Below, piece after piece: positions 1 through 6,600 of a stretch of 34,157 nt of DNA. The notes below the pieces were generated by a model, which had not been told where the DNA came from, ran no database searches, and worked only from the letters and a program-made list of their open reading frames with translations. Source of the DNA: a virus. Each line of letters starts with the position of its first letter. Positions within the stretch are counted from its first letter, which is position 1. Where the stretch lies: positions 1 to 34,157 of the IMG/VR virus record IMGVR_UViG_3300035633_000127. One strand, given 5' to 3'. The translations under genes were made by a program, and so were the position numbers.

Positions 1-270
1 GCACACGCGAACACCTCCGGAAACGACGCACACGCGAACACCTCCGGAGACGGGGCACACGCGAACACCTCCGGAAACGACGCACACGCGAACACCTCCG
101 GAGACGACGCACACGCGAACACCTCCGGATACGACGCACACGCGAACACCTCCGGATACAGGGCACACGCGAACACCTCCGGAAACGACGCACACGCGAA
201 CACCTCCGGAGACGGGGCACACGCGAACACCTCCGGAGACGACGCACACGCGAACACCTCCGGAAACGAG
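1..270 (+). repeat. 27-bp tandem repeat array, 10 copies, coding
   Basis: There are ten perfect-length 27-bp units. Each begins GCACACGCGAACACCTCCGG and ends in a variable 7-base block (AAACGAC, AGACGGG, AGACGAC, ATACGAC, ATACAGG or AAACGAG). The array is in frame with the truncated gene and encodes 9-residue repeats. Its left edge is the window edge, so the true copy number is unknown. The first 20 bases of each unit are invariant at the nucleotide level, including third codon positions. Confidence 0.97.
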
Positions 271-480
271 GCAATTTCTTGCGGAATTGGGATAAATTCC
301 AAAGTTTCGGCATTGAGAGGGTGGATTATCTTAACAGATTGGAGACAAGACGATAAATATAATTGGTATATTAACAATATATATCGCGCAAAAGTCGATA
401 AGCATGTTATTTGCGGAGAAAAGATAAAATCCGGCGTTAAATATTGGTTTGATAACGGAATTTTGAAGAGTGAATTATGA
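1..480 (+). CDS. C-terminal part of a DUF7666-like repeat protein (5' truncated by window edge)
   Basis: Frame 1 is open from the first base to the TGA at 478-480. Residues 1-90 are ten copies of a 9-residue unit AHANTSGxx, where the last two positions vary (ND, DG, DD, YD, YR, NE). About 69 residues follow, containing GWIILTDWRQ, YNWYINNIYRAKV and GEKIKSGVKYW. From memory, this order (short AxSATSG-type repeats, then a small globular end reading W-I-V-L-xx-W ... K-V-D-G-x-x-I-K-x-x-x-Y) is the C-terminal half of DUF7666-type proteins of Bacteroidota phages. The matching N-terminal half lies at the other end of the window (33790 onward), so both probably belong to one gene split by linearisation. 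The tail (271-480) has no GATC and is A/T-richer than the neighbouring genes. Function unknown; the repeats suggest a beta-solenoid or extended stalk. Confidence 0.75.
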   Translation, partial: AHANTSGNDAHANTSGDGAHANTSGNDAHANTSGDDAHANTSGYDAHANTSGYRAHANTSGNDAHANTSGDGAHANTSGDDAHANTSGNEAISCGIGINSKVSALRGWIILTDWRQDDKYNWYINNIYRAKVDKHVICGEKIKSGVKYWFDNGILKSEL

Positions 481-680
481 AACATTATAACGATTTAACA
501 GACGCCGAAAAACTCAAGATCTTTAACAATGCGATCAAGGATCCGGAGATCCGGGCGGCCCTTGACGAGTACGTCAAAAAACAACCCAAAGAAACCCAAA
601 AAACCGACTCGGTTATCCGTTGTCCGGTTTGTCTCGAGTTAATCGGGAGGGAGTCTCATAAATGCAATTTTTTAAGATAA
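477..680 (+). CDS. Small Cys-rich protein, unknown function
   Basis: 67 residues. The start overlaps the stop of the preceding gene as ATGA, indicating translational coupling. Residues 1-36 are charged and probably helical. Residues 37-47 carry the linker PKETQKTDSVI, which also occurs in two unrelated proteins nearby (1403-2119 and 4552-4881). The C-terminus has CPVC and a later HKC, a plausible small zinc-binding knuckle (C-x2-C ... H-x-C). No family recognised. Confidence 0.65.
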   Translation: MKHYNDLTDAEKLKIFNNAIKDPEIRAALDEYVKKQPKETQKTDSVIRCPVCLELIGRESHKCNFLR

Positions 681-690
681 ATCAAAGAGT

Positions 691-1323
691 ATGAATTACA
701 AATTAAAAGATTATCTCCCGAAAGTCGTCGAGTTTGCAGTCTCGACCGATGACGATAACGTCCCCGAGACGTTCGGAGAGTTTAAAGACGAAAAGGAGGC
801 CTCGGATTTTATTCATAAGAATTTGACGGGGATAAACGAGAAGATCTCGACCCTCCGTTTTATGGATAATTTCGAAAAAAAGGAGTATCGCAAAGAATAC
901 TCCGAGATCTTGGAACTAAAACTCCCGATCCTTGAAAAGGAGATCCAAGAGAAACAACGGGAGAACGAACGGACAAAAAAGGAGTTAAAAACCGCCCGGG
1001 AAAATTATACGGCCGCAATGAATGAGATTAAAGAGATCTCGAATAAAGTTCGGGACGGCCGTCTCGAGATACATCTCGACGATAAATTTACTTGGAGGGT
1101 TCCGTATAACGGAAAATATTACTTTTTTACGCTCATTTCAGGCGAAATAAAACTCGCAAAATTGAAATCGATCCCCGAACATGAAAAGGAGCAATTATTT
1201 AACGACACGGCCCGAAATGAGGATTTCTTTAAAACGAATTTCGGATCTCCCGGCGATGAGGTCGACGAGAAAACCGACGAAACCGATTTTTCGGACGTTG
1301 GCAACCTTGAGGACGTCGTTTAA
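691..1323 (+). CDS. Coiled-coil protein, unknown function
   Basis: 210 residues, acidic. Residues about 70-130 are Glu/Lys/Arg-rich with heptad-like spacing (KLPILEKEIQEKQRENERTK region) and are probably a long coiled coil. They are followed by a short globular part (FTWRVPYNGKYYFFTL) and a very acidic tail ending DVGNLEDVV. It sits 10 bases after the Cys-rich gene and 79 bases before the DUF6291-like gene, at the head of the replication block. The position suggests an early DNA-metabolism or host-interaction role, but no family is recognised. Confidence 0.75.
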   Translation: MNYKLKDYLPKVVEFAVSTDDDNVPETFGEFKDEKEASDFIHKNLTGINEKISTLRFMDNFEKKEYRKEYSEILELKLPILEKEIQEKQRENERTKKELKTARENYTAAMNEIKEISNKVRDGRLEIHLDDKFTWRVPYNGKYYFFTLISGEIKLAKLKSIPEHEKEQLFNDTARNEDFFKTNFGSPGDEVDEKTDETDFSDVGNLEDVV

Positions 1324-1383
1324 TCAAATAATTTGAGGGTTTCGTCAAAAACTCGAAACTCTCTTTTTGTTTACTATTTGTTA

Positions 1384-1402
1384 AACTGTTATTTTTACAG
1401 TT
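1384..1402 (+). promoter_or_regulatory. Inverted repeat abutting a start codon
   Basis: AACTGT and ACAGTT, separated by 7 bases (TATTTTT), form a perfect 6-bp inverted repeat ending immediately before the ATG at 1403. It could be an operator or a hairpin that covers the translation start. A TTTG lies upstream (near 1367), but there is no clean TAnnTTTG. Confidence 0.3.
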
Positions 1403-2119
1403 ATGAAAAAAGAATCTTTTATAATTTACAAGGCCTTTTATAAGCCGATCGCGGGATTATCCCTCGAGCATAAAGGCGAACTCCTCGAGGCGATCTTTAA
1501 ATTTCAAATCGAGGGAGAGGAACCCGATCCCGGATCCTCTGTTTATATTCCTTTTCAATTCTTTAAAAATCAATTCGACGTCGATAACGCCAAGTATCAA
1601 AAGATCGTCGAACGTAATCGTTTAAACGGCAAAAAGGGAGGACGGCCCAAAGGAACCGATAAAAAGGAGCCCGAAGCCAAAGAAACCCAGAAAACCGACT
1701 CGGTTATTTCGGAACCCAAAAAAGCCGATAATGATAATGATAATGATAATGATAATGATAATGTAAAGGATAAAAAGGATATAACTCCCGATCCTCCGGA
1801 TCCGGAGTTAATCGAGTTTACAAAAAAATTAATGACATACTTTCCGACCTCCGTTTTAAAAGGCGTTAAGGTCGAAAAGTGGGCCGAGATCGTCGAAAAA
1901 CTGAAAAGGATCGACGGTTTATCCGAGGACGAGATCGAGGAGATCGTCTCGTTTGGCCGTAATAACGATTTTTGGTCGAGGAACTTCCTCTCGATCGCTA
2001 AACTTCGAAAAAAGAATCCGGACGACGTTAAATATTATATCGTTTTTAAAGAGCAAATTAATATTAACAAAAGGTATAACACGGGCAAACGTCCGCACGA
2101 TACCGACTTTAACGATTAA
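1403..2119 (+). CDS. DUF6291-like phage replisome organiser-type protein
   Basis: 238 residues. The N-terminal ~80 residues (SFIIYKAFYKPI ... LLEAIFKFQIEG ... PFQFFKNQFDVDNAKYQ ... RNRLNGKKGGRPKG) match the pattern I recall for DUF6291 proteins. These are common in Bacteroidota phages and conjugative elements, lie next to DnaC-like loaders, and are thought to act at replication initiation. A low-complexity linker follows, with the shared string KETQKTDSVI and then six Asp-Asn pairs encoded by a hexanucleotide repeat. The C-terminal ~95 residues (PDPELIEFTKKLMTYFP ... FWSRNFLSIAKLRKK) resemble the loader- or DNA-binding end of such proteins. The gene directly precedes the helicase-loader ATPase (6 bases), supporting a helicase-loading role. 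Confidence 0.75.
   Translation: MKKESFIIYKAFYKPIAGLSLEHKGELLEAIFKFQIEGEEPDPGSSVYIPFQFFKNQFDVDNAKYQKIVERNRLNGKKGGRPKGTDKKEPEAKETQKTDSVISEPKKADNDNDNDNDNDNVKDKKDITPDPPDPELIEFTKKLMTYFPTSVLKGVKVEKWAEIVEKLKRIDGLSEDEIEEIVSFGRNNDFWSRNFLSIAKLRKKNPDDVKYYIVFKEQININKRYNTGKRPHDTDFND
1727..1762 (+). repeat. Hexanucleotide microsatellite (GATAAT)x6 in coding sequence
   Basis: Six uninterrupted GATAAT units in frame encode (Asp-Asn)6 in the linker of the DUF6291-like protein. Copy-number change would lengthen or shorten the linker by two residues without shifting the frame. Confidence 0.95.
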
Positions 2120-2125
2120 TCAATT

Positions 2126-2836
2126 ATGAAACAAATCTCGATCAATAAAGACGATTTAAAAAAAGACCTCAAAGAGGCCCGGCAGTTACGAGAATCCTCG
2201 CGGATTTTCGTCGATATCCCTTTCGAATTGTTTCTCGAATACATGAAAACAATCGGATCCGCGATCTTGATCCGGAGGGGAAACCGAAATACGACCTTAA
2301 ATTTTACCCCGAAACAAGTCGAACTCCTTAAATTTTTAAGGGATTATCTCGCCGGAGTCGGAGAGTTCAATCCTCATAAAGGGATATTTTTACTCGGCCG
2401 CAACGGAACGGGGAAAACGTTAATTATTATGTCTTTTATCGACCTTATCCGTCGACTTACATTCCCGAACCGGCTCGTTAAACATTATCACGCGAAAGAG
2501 ATCCTTTCCCTCCTCGAGAAAAAAAAGGAGTTAAAGAGTTATTTTAATTCCGCGAGATCCTTTTATATTGAGGATATCGGAAAGGAGGAGGAGTCCGTCA
2601 ATATTTACGGGACGATCGTTAAACCGTTCCCGGATTTTATCGATTCGATTTACGGGATCTCGACGGGATGGCATTTCCTTTGCTCAAATTACAAGATCGA
2701 CGAACCTCGTCAAGATCTGGGAGAGAAACCGTATCCCGGAGGGAAACTCTTTCAAATGTACGGGAAAACCATAACGGGCCGTATTACTGAAATGTTTAAT
2801 TTATACGTCCTCCGAGGCGAGGATATGCGAAAATAA
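2126..2836 (+). CDS. DnaC-like replicative helicase loader, AAA+ ATPase
   Basis: 236 residues. Walker A is GRNGTGKT at residues 91-98, after GIFLL. Walker B is FYIEDIG at about 146-152, and a sensor-1-like Asn lies in FLCSNYKIDE. Size and layout fit DnaC/DnaI-type loaders, which place the host or phage DnaB helicase on the origin. It starts 6 bases after the DUF6291-like gene, the usual pairing of organiser and loader. No helicase or polymerase gene is visible in this window, so host enzymes are presumably recruited. MuB, also an AAA+ ATPase, was considered, but no transposase accompanies it. Confidence 0.85.
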   Translation: MKQISINKDDLKKDLKEARQLRESSRIFVDIPFELFLEYMKTIGSAILIRRGNRNTTLNFTPKQVELLKFLRDYLAGVGEFNPHKGIFLLGRNGTGKTLIIMSFIDLIRRLTFPNRLVKHYHAKEILSLLEKKKELKSYFNSARSFYIEDIGKEEESVNIYGTIVKPFPDFIDSIYGISTGWHFLCSNYKIDEPRQDLGEKPYPGGKLFQMYGKTITGRITEMFNLYVLRGEDMRK

Positions 2837-2843
2837 TTCGACC

Positions 2844-2990
2844 ATGGACGAGAGAGAACGATTTATCGATAAATACGAGATTAACCATCTTTTCGCATGG
2901 TTGAACCAATTTCCGGGGGGATCTTCCGTTTTTGGGATCTTTCCGGCAAGCTTAACGAAAACGATCGACGTTATTTATTTCTATAACTGA
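2844..2990 (+). CDS. 48-residue protein, unknown function
   Basis: ATG at 2844 and TGA at 2988-2990. The product begins MDERERFIDKYEINHLFAWL and ends TIDVIYFYN. It fills the gap between the helicase-loader gene (7 bases upstream) and the DnaA-like gene (4 bases downstream), with codon choice like its neighbours (CGA, ATC, GGA, TCC). No family recognised. Confidence 0.55.
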   Translation: MDERERFIDKYEINHLFAWLNQFPGGSSVFGIFPASLTKTIDVIYFYN

Positions 2991-2994
2991 TATT

Positions 2995-3489
2995 ATGAAA
3001 ATCAAAACGAAAAAAGAGTTTAAAAACCGAGTTTCGAGCGAATATCGGATCCGATTGTTAAAATCCGCGATTATGGATCGATTAAATATCGAGGATCCGA
3101 ACTTGTTCGACGTTGAATTGTACCGGGGGAACCCGGGCCCGTATGCGAGGCGGCTCCTTTCATATTTTATTAAGATCTTATATCCGAGTAAAGGATTTCG
3201 GGAACTTGCCGCCCTTGTCGGATTGAATTACGGATCCGTCTATAATTCTTACCATACGTTAAAGGTTACAAAAAACCATTACGACGACGTTAAAAAGGAT
3301 ATCGAGTATATCTCTTATCGGATCGGGATCCGGAGGGCGTATAACGACCGAAAGTTAAAAAAACTCCTCTCCGATGAGGTTTTCGCGTCAAACAACGGCC
3401 CGAGAATCGCCCAATTAATAAAACAATTAACAGGGATGCAGTTAATCGAGTCTCCCGGAGTTAACATTAATCATTCACTAAACAAATAA
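2995..3489 (+). CDS. DnaA domain IV-like DNA-binding protein
   Basis: 164 residues. The segment YARRLLSYFIKILYPSKGFR ... ELAALVGLNYGSVYNSYHTLK ... VKKDIEYI (about residues 50-105) follows the pattern of the C-terminal duplex-DNA-binding domain of DnaA: a basic first helix, a helix-turn-helix, a loop before the recognition helix, and a closing helix. The DnaA signature DHTTV is replaced by NYGSVYN, so DNA specificity would differ. No AAA+ domain is present. Its place after the loader gene suggests origin recognition or transcription control. It could instead be a generic helix-turn-helix protein. Confidence 0.55.
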   Translation: MKIKTKKEFKNRVSSEYRIRLLKSAIMDRLNIEDPNLFDVELYRGNPGPYARRLLSYFIKILYPSKGFRELAALVGLNYGSVYNSYHTLKVTKNHYDDVKKDIEYISYRIGIRRAYNDRKLKKLLSDEVFASNNGPRIAQLIKQLTGMQLIESPGVNINHSLNK

Positions 3490-3493
3490 CATT

Positions 3494-3688
3494 ATGGACG
3501 AGAATTTATTCACACAAAACCGCGTATCGATCAAACAGAGAATTAAAAAAGGACTTACCGAGATTTTTTCGAACAAATTACAAGACGCCGAGGAAAAGGC
3601 GCGAAAGTTCGCCCAAAAAAGAAAGTCGTATATTTATCCAGTATTCGATGAGGAGGGATATTTCGTCGGATATGGTATTCCCAAATAA
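3494..3688 (+). CDS. 64-residue basic protein, unknown function
   Basis: Starts 4 bases after the DnaA-like gene. Residues 10-45 are basic and helical (RVSIKQRIKKGLTEIF ... EEKARKFAQKRKS) and the tail is hydrophobic/aromatic (YIYPVFDEEGYFVGYGIPK). No family recognised. Operon placement and codon usage support a real gene. Confidence 0.65.
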   Translation: MDENLFTQNRVSIKQRIKKGLTEIFSNKLQDAEEKARKFAQKRKSYIYPVFDEEGYFVGYGIPK

Positions 3689-3710
3689 TTATTAATTAAA
3701 ATCGTTACAC

Positions 3711-4550
3711 ATGAAAAAACAAGGTTTAAAGGGAGTCGGACTCTCCCTCGCAAAAAAGGCCGCCGAATCTGCAATACAACGAAAGGCCGCCGAGGATATT
3801 CTCGGGAGACCTCTCCCGGATTGGATCCTCGATCTTGGGGCCGATCTTGATTTATCCGGCCGTCAAATCAAAATGTTATTATTAAACGCGCACGGCGGCG
3901 CGGATCCAAAAACGGGGAAATACGTAACCGAGGGGAAACGTTCTCCCAAATGGGACGACGGGCCGGCCGTCCATGGTAAAAATATTTATTATGAGGGGAT
4001 CGGATCCCGGGCCTTTAATAAAGATATTCTCTTTTATTTAACCGTTCTCGCAATTCCGACGATTATCGTTAACGATACTTGGGAGGATACTCCCATCTCC
4101 TCGAAAAGATATCGAGCGTTAAAGATCCGCCGCGATGAGGTCGGAGATCTCCTCGCCTTGGAACTACATTCGAACGCCACAAAGGAAATGAAAGGAGGCG
4201 CGACGGGTTTCGAGTTTTTCACTTATCCCGGGAGATCCAAGTCGGACGATTTCGCCGAGATCCTCGGGCGAAAAATGGATCTCGTTCTCCCGGATTGGAA
4301 ACATCGACGTTTTAAACCAAAGGTCGAAAAGGAGGCACGTTTCGGGATCTTGAAAACCGATCCGATTTACGTCGAGGAGGAGGGAAATTTCCCGAACTTT
4401 ACGAAAGGGATCCCGATCGTCCTCTCGGAGTCCGGATTTATGGATAATAAAAAGGACTGTTTTAATCTCCTTATGGATCCCAAGGGCCGAGAGTTAATCG
4501 TTAAATTTCACATCCTCGGAATTGTTGAGGCGTTCCAAAAACTATTTTGA
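3711..4550 (+). CDS. N-acetylmuramoyl-L-alanine amidase (amidase_3), endolysin
   Basis: 279 residues. Cuts the amide bond between muramic acid and the peptide stem of host peptidoglycan. The amidase_3 elements are in order: LLLNAHGG with zinc-ligand His61 (family form DPGHGG), probable second ligand Glu95 (YYEGIGSRAFN), LALELHSNA with His153, and IVLSESGFMDN with catalytic Glu240. Residues 1-50 are an extra charged N-terminal stretch without a transmembrane segment or signal peptide, so release would need a holin. The endolysin is encoded here, between replication genes and terminase, with candidate spanins 1 kb downstream. This places a lysis block before the packaging genes. Confidence 0.85.
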   Translation: MKKQGLKGVGLSLAKKAAESAIQRKAAEDILGRPLPDWILDLGADLDLSGRQIKMLLLNAHGGADPKTGKYVTEGKRSPKWDDGPAVHGKNIYYEGIGSRAFNKDILFYLTVLAIPTIIVNDTWEDTPISSKRYRALKIRRDEVGDLLALELHSNATKEMKGGATGFEFFTYPGRSKSDDFAEILGRKMDLVLPDWKHRRFKPKVEKEARFGILKTDPIYVEEEGNFPNFTKGIPIVLSESGFMDNKKDCFNLLMDPKGRELIVKFHILGIVEAFQKLF

Positions 4551-4551
4551 T

Positions 4552-4881
4552 ATGAAAACGCGCCGCAAAAATAAGCAACCGAAACCCAAAAAAACCCAAA
4601 AAACCCAATCGGTTTTATTGGGTTTGCAAGGATCCGTAAATTTTGACTCGGAGATCCGGGCGGGAGATGAGGTTATTATCGAGGATACGACGTCTTTTTG
4701 TCTCGATGAGGGCCGGGAGTATTATACTCTCGGATCTTCCGGGACGGTCGTTAATTTCCTTAAAGGAGGGGCCGAGGTCGTCGTCCGAGTCGCGGCCTTT
4801 GACAGAGTCGACCCGATGAGGATCGTCGCAATCCCCGAACGTTTTTACATCTGCAAACGAGTATTTAAAAAACCTTATTAA
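4552..4881 (+). CDS. Small beta-rich protein with shared linker motif, unknown function
   Basis: 109 residues from ATG 4552, one base after the endolysin stop. A longer frame from 4522 would overlap the endolysin and was not chosen. The basic N-terminus contains PKPKKTQKTQSVL, a relative of the PKETQKTDSVI string in two other early proteins. Residues about 33-85 (AGDEVIIEDTT ... YYTLGSSGTVVNFLKGG) look like an SH3- or KOW-like beta barrel. No enzyme motif. Confidence 0.65.
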   Translation: MKTRRKNKQPKPKKTQKTQSVLLGLQGSVNFDSEIRAGDEVIIEDTTSFCLDEGREYYTLGSSGTVVNFLKGGAEVVVRVAAFDRVDPMRIVAIPERFYICKRVFKKPY

Positions 4882-4893
4882 AATTTATCAATT

Positions 4894-5268
4894 ATGAAAA
4901 ATCGCCGCGTTACGATTACAATCCTCAACGGAGTCTCGGATTTCGACGCCTTGCAAAGGATCGCCGAGGTCGTTAAACGAGGAAAGATCTCTAAGACAAA
5001 CGAGAGAGATCATTATACATTTAAAACAGTCTGGGAGGACGGCGTTTTCGTCGAAACCCGGGCGAAATACAAATCCGAATCCGATCGATTTATCGTCGGG
5101 AGAGATCTCTCAAGACTTGAGATCCTTTGTCCCGATTGCGATAAACCTCTCGTCCTCGAGGACGGGGATCGGAATTTATTCTCTTGTAGTTGCGGAAATT
5201 ACAAGATCCAAACGAATATATTAATTAAAATCGCCTCCTCCAATGAAAAAACGAAAGGTAAAAATTAA
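4894..5268 (+). CDS. Zinc-ribbon protein, unknown function
   Basis: 124 residues. The N-terminal ~75 residues are mixed alpha/beta (RVTITILNGVSDFDALQRIA). The C-terminus carries ILCPDCDKPLVL and LFSCSCGNYKI, a C-x2-C ... C-x-C zinc ribbon with about 17 residues between pairs. The 3' end overlaps the next gene by 26 bases in another frame. Role unknown. Confidence 0.65.
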   Translation: MKNRRVTITILNGVSDFDALQRIAEVVKRGKISKTNERDHYTFKTVWEDGVFVETRAKYKSESDRFIVGRDLSRLEILCPDCDKPLVLEDGDRNLFSCSCGNYKIQTNILIKIASSNEKTKGKN

Positions 5269-5542
5269 AAAACGCCTGTTTAACGGCAAACATCCGCGAA
5301 TATGGAGGAAATCTCCGTATAAAATCGCCTTTTATTGTCGTCTCTCATTAATGCAAGATCCGAGCCCTTTTATTGAGGTTTTCGAGAAAAAAATCGAGGA
5401 TCTCGGCCCGGATTTCAAAGTTACAAAAATCGTTATTCTCGTCCCTTTGATCCCTTGGGGCCGATGGAACCGAAAACATTTACTTTTATTCGGAGAAATG
5501 AAAAGGGACTTTATTATTAACCTCAAAAAGTCAAAAAAATGA
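5243..5542 (+). CDS. Basic 99-residue protein, unknown function
   Basis: Starts inside the 3' end of the zinc-ribbon gene and ends in an ATGA overlap with the next gene (5539), so it is embedded in a translationally coupled series. The product is very basic at both ends (MKKRKVKIKKRLFNGKHPR; IINLKKSKK), with a hydrophobic middle (KIVILVPLIPWGRW). No family recognised. Confidence 0.6.
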   Translation: MKKRKVKIKKRLFNGKHPRIWRKSPYKIAFYCRLSLMQDPSPFIEVFEKKIEDLGPDFKVTKIVILVPLIPWGRWNRKHLLLFGEMKRDFIINLKKSKK

Positions 5543-6156
5543 AGTTTACGACCGGACTTGTTATCGGCGTTTTAATCGCCGTCGTCGTTTGTTTTGGATC
5601 TGATTTCTTTTGTAATCCCCCGGATCCGATCCCGGAGATTATAATCGAGATCGACACGGTTCGCGATACCATTTATCGAGACTCGATCCAATACGTTGAC
5701 GCGGTCGACGGAAAACCCGATATTATTCCCGATACGGTTATCGTTTATCGGGATACGCTCCTCCTTACAGATACCGTATTCGTATACGACGATTATTTCG
5801 TTAAATACGTTTACGCGGATACACTGAAAAACGACTCCTCGGCCTTTATTTTTGTCCGAGATACCATTTATCGAAACCGTTTATTTAACAGATACGCGGA
5901 TATCGAAGTTTATAACACGCATACGACGCAAATTATCCCGAAAAACGATCGTTTTGTTACGCTTGGAGCCTTTTTTGTATCAAACCCGAATGTTAACTCG
6001 TTCGGACTCAAAACAGGCCTTGAAAACGCTAAAAACGATTTTGAGGTCGGGATCGGTACAAACAAGACCTATTTATTTACATACGGTCGCAAATTTGAAT
6101 TAAAACCCTTAAAACTGAAACCATGGTTAAAAAGATCTCGACGGGACTCATTATAA
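5539..6156 (+). CDS. Membrane-anchored periplasmic protein, candidate inner-membrane spanin
   Basis: 205 residues. Residues 5-22 (TGLVIGVLIAVVVCFG) form one N-terminal transmembrane segment. The rest is exported-looking, with regular Asp-Thr-Val repeats (IDTVRDTIYRDSI, PDTVIVYRDTLLLTDTVFVY) that suggest an extended beta or coiled rod. Its 3' end overlaps the next gene, a short lipoprotein-like product, out of frame by 34 bases. The pair follows the endolysin by about 1 kb. A membrane-anchored rod overlapping a lipoprotein gene beside an endolysin is the pattern of i-spanin/o-spanin pairs; the assignment is from architecture only. Confidence 0.5.
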   Translation: MKFTTGLVIGVLIAVVVCFGSDFFCNPPDPIPEIIIEIDTVRDTIYRDSIQYVDAVDGKPDIIPDTVIVYRDTLLLTDTVFVYDDYFVKYVYADTLKNDSSAFIFVRDTIYRNRLFNRYADIEVYNTHTTQIIPKNDRFVTLGAFFVSNPNVNSFGLKTGLENAKNDFEVGIGTNKTYLFTYGRKFELKPLKLKPWLKRSRRDSL

Positions 6157-6320
6157 TATTTTTGATCTCCCTTTTTATCTATTCGTTTACATGTCATAAA
6201 ACAACCTTTGAGCCGGATCCGGAAACCGATTCGACCAAAACAGGAAAAACACTCGACACAAACGGAACGCCTTACGAACCCGATACAACCTCGGGAGATA
6301 CCGTTTTAATCGGCGGCTAA
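6123..6320 (+). CDS. Lipoprotein-like small protein, candidate outer-membrane spanin
   Basis: 65 residues: a short basic start, hydrophobic residues 7-23 (GLIIIFLISLFIYSFTC), then a polar Pro/Thr/Asp-rich tail (KTTFEPDPETDSTKTGK ... DTTSGDTVLIGG). Cys24 sits where a lipobox Cys would be, but SFTC is not a canonical lipobox (Thr at -1). The start lies inside the preceding gene in a different frame, as in many Rz/Rz1 pairs. It could equally be a small secreted or membrane protein unrelated to lysis. Confidence 0.45.
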   Translation: MVKKISTGLIIIFLISLFIYSFTCHKTTFEPDPETDSTKTGKTLDTNGTPYEPDTTSGDTVLIGG

Positions 6321-6355
6321 AAATCCGAAATTTTCCGTTTTTCCGTTTTTCTTCT

Positions 6356-6363
6356 TAACTTTG
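6356..6363 (+). promoter_or_regulatory. Bacteroidota-type -7 element TAACTTTG
   Basis: Exact match to TAnnTTTG, preceded by a T-rich stretch (TTTTCCGTTTTTCCG) in place of a clear -33 TTTG. Predicted transcription would begin about 6368-6371, at or inside the ATG of the 54-residue ORF. It may serve as a leaderless start for that ORF, or drive the gene at 6601 and the terminase genes with a ~230-base leader. Confidence 0.4.
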
Positions 6364-6368
6364 ATTTT

Positions 6369-6533
6369 ATGAAAAATCGATGTTTTACAGATATAAACGG
6401 AAACGGATTTTTTGTCGATCGAGTCGTCGAACGCGATTATTTAAAACCTTGGGCCGTTCTGATATACGGAGTCGCATATTTGCCCGCCGAGGGTCGCCCG
6501 TTGGTCTATTATTACGAAATTTACTTAAATTGA
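6369..6533 (+). CDS. 54-residue protein, unknown function
   Basis: ATG 6369, TGA 6531-6533. The product begins MKNRCFTDINGNGFF and ends PLVYYYEIYLN, with hydrophobic LKPWAVLIYGVAYLP in the middle. Codon choice (CGA, GTC, GGA) resembles the neighbours. The start lies about 6 bases downstream of a TAACTTTG promoter element, leaving essentially no leader. The gene is therefore leaderless, served by an upstream transcript, or not translated. Confidence 0.4.
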   Translation: MKNRCFTDINGNGFFVDRVVERDYLKPWAVLIYGVAYLPAEGRPLVYYYEIYLN

Positions 6534-6600
6534 GGAGAGATCCTCTTTTTTTTACTTAGAATTACACGCGGAAAACGCGTATTAATCCAAAAACAAGAGA

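Noticed and set aside
1-270. CRISPR array
   Set aside because: Units are contiguous 27-bp tandem repeats with no spacers and are translated in frame; no cas genes are present.
4522-4551. Upstream start for the gene at 4552
   Set aside because: It would overlap the end of the endolysin gene by 29 bases; the ATG one base after the endolysin stop is the natural coupled start.
5852-6103. Alternative plus-strand ORF inside the candidate i-spanin gene
   Set aside because: It does not reach the next gene and has no membrane segment; the o-spanin candidate is the later ORF at 6123.
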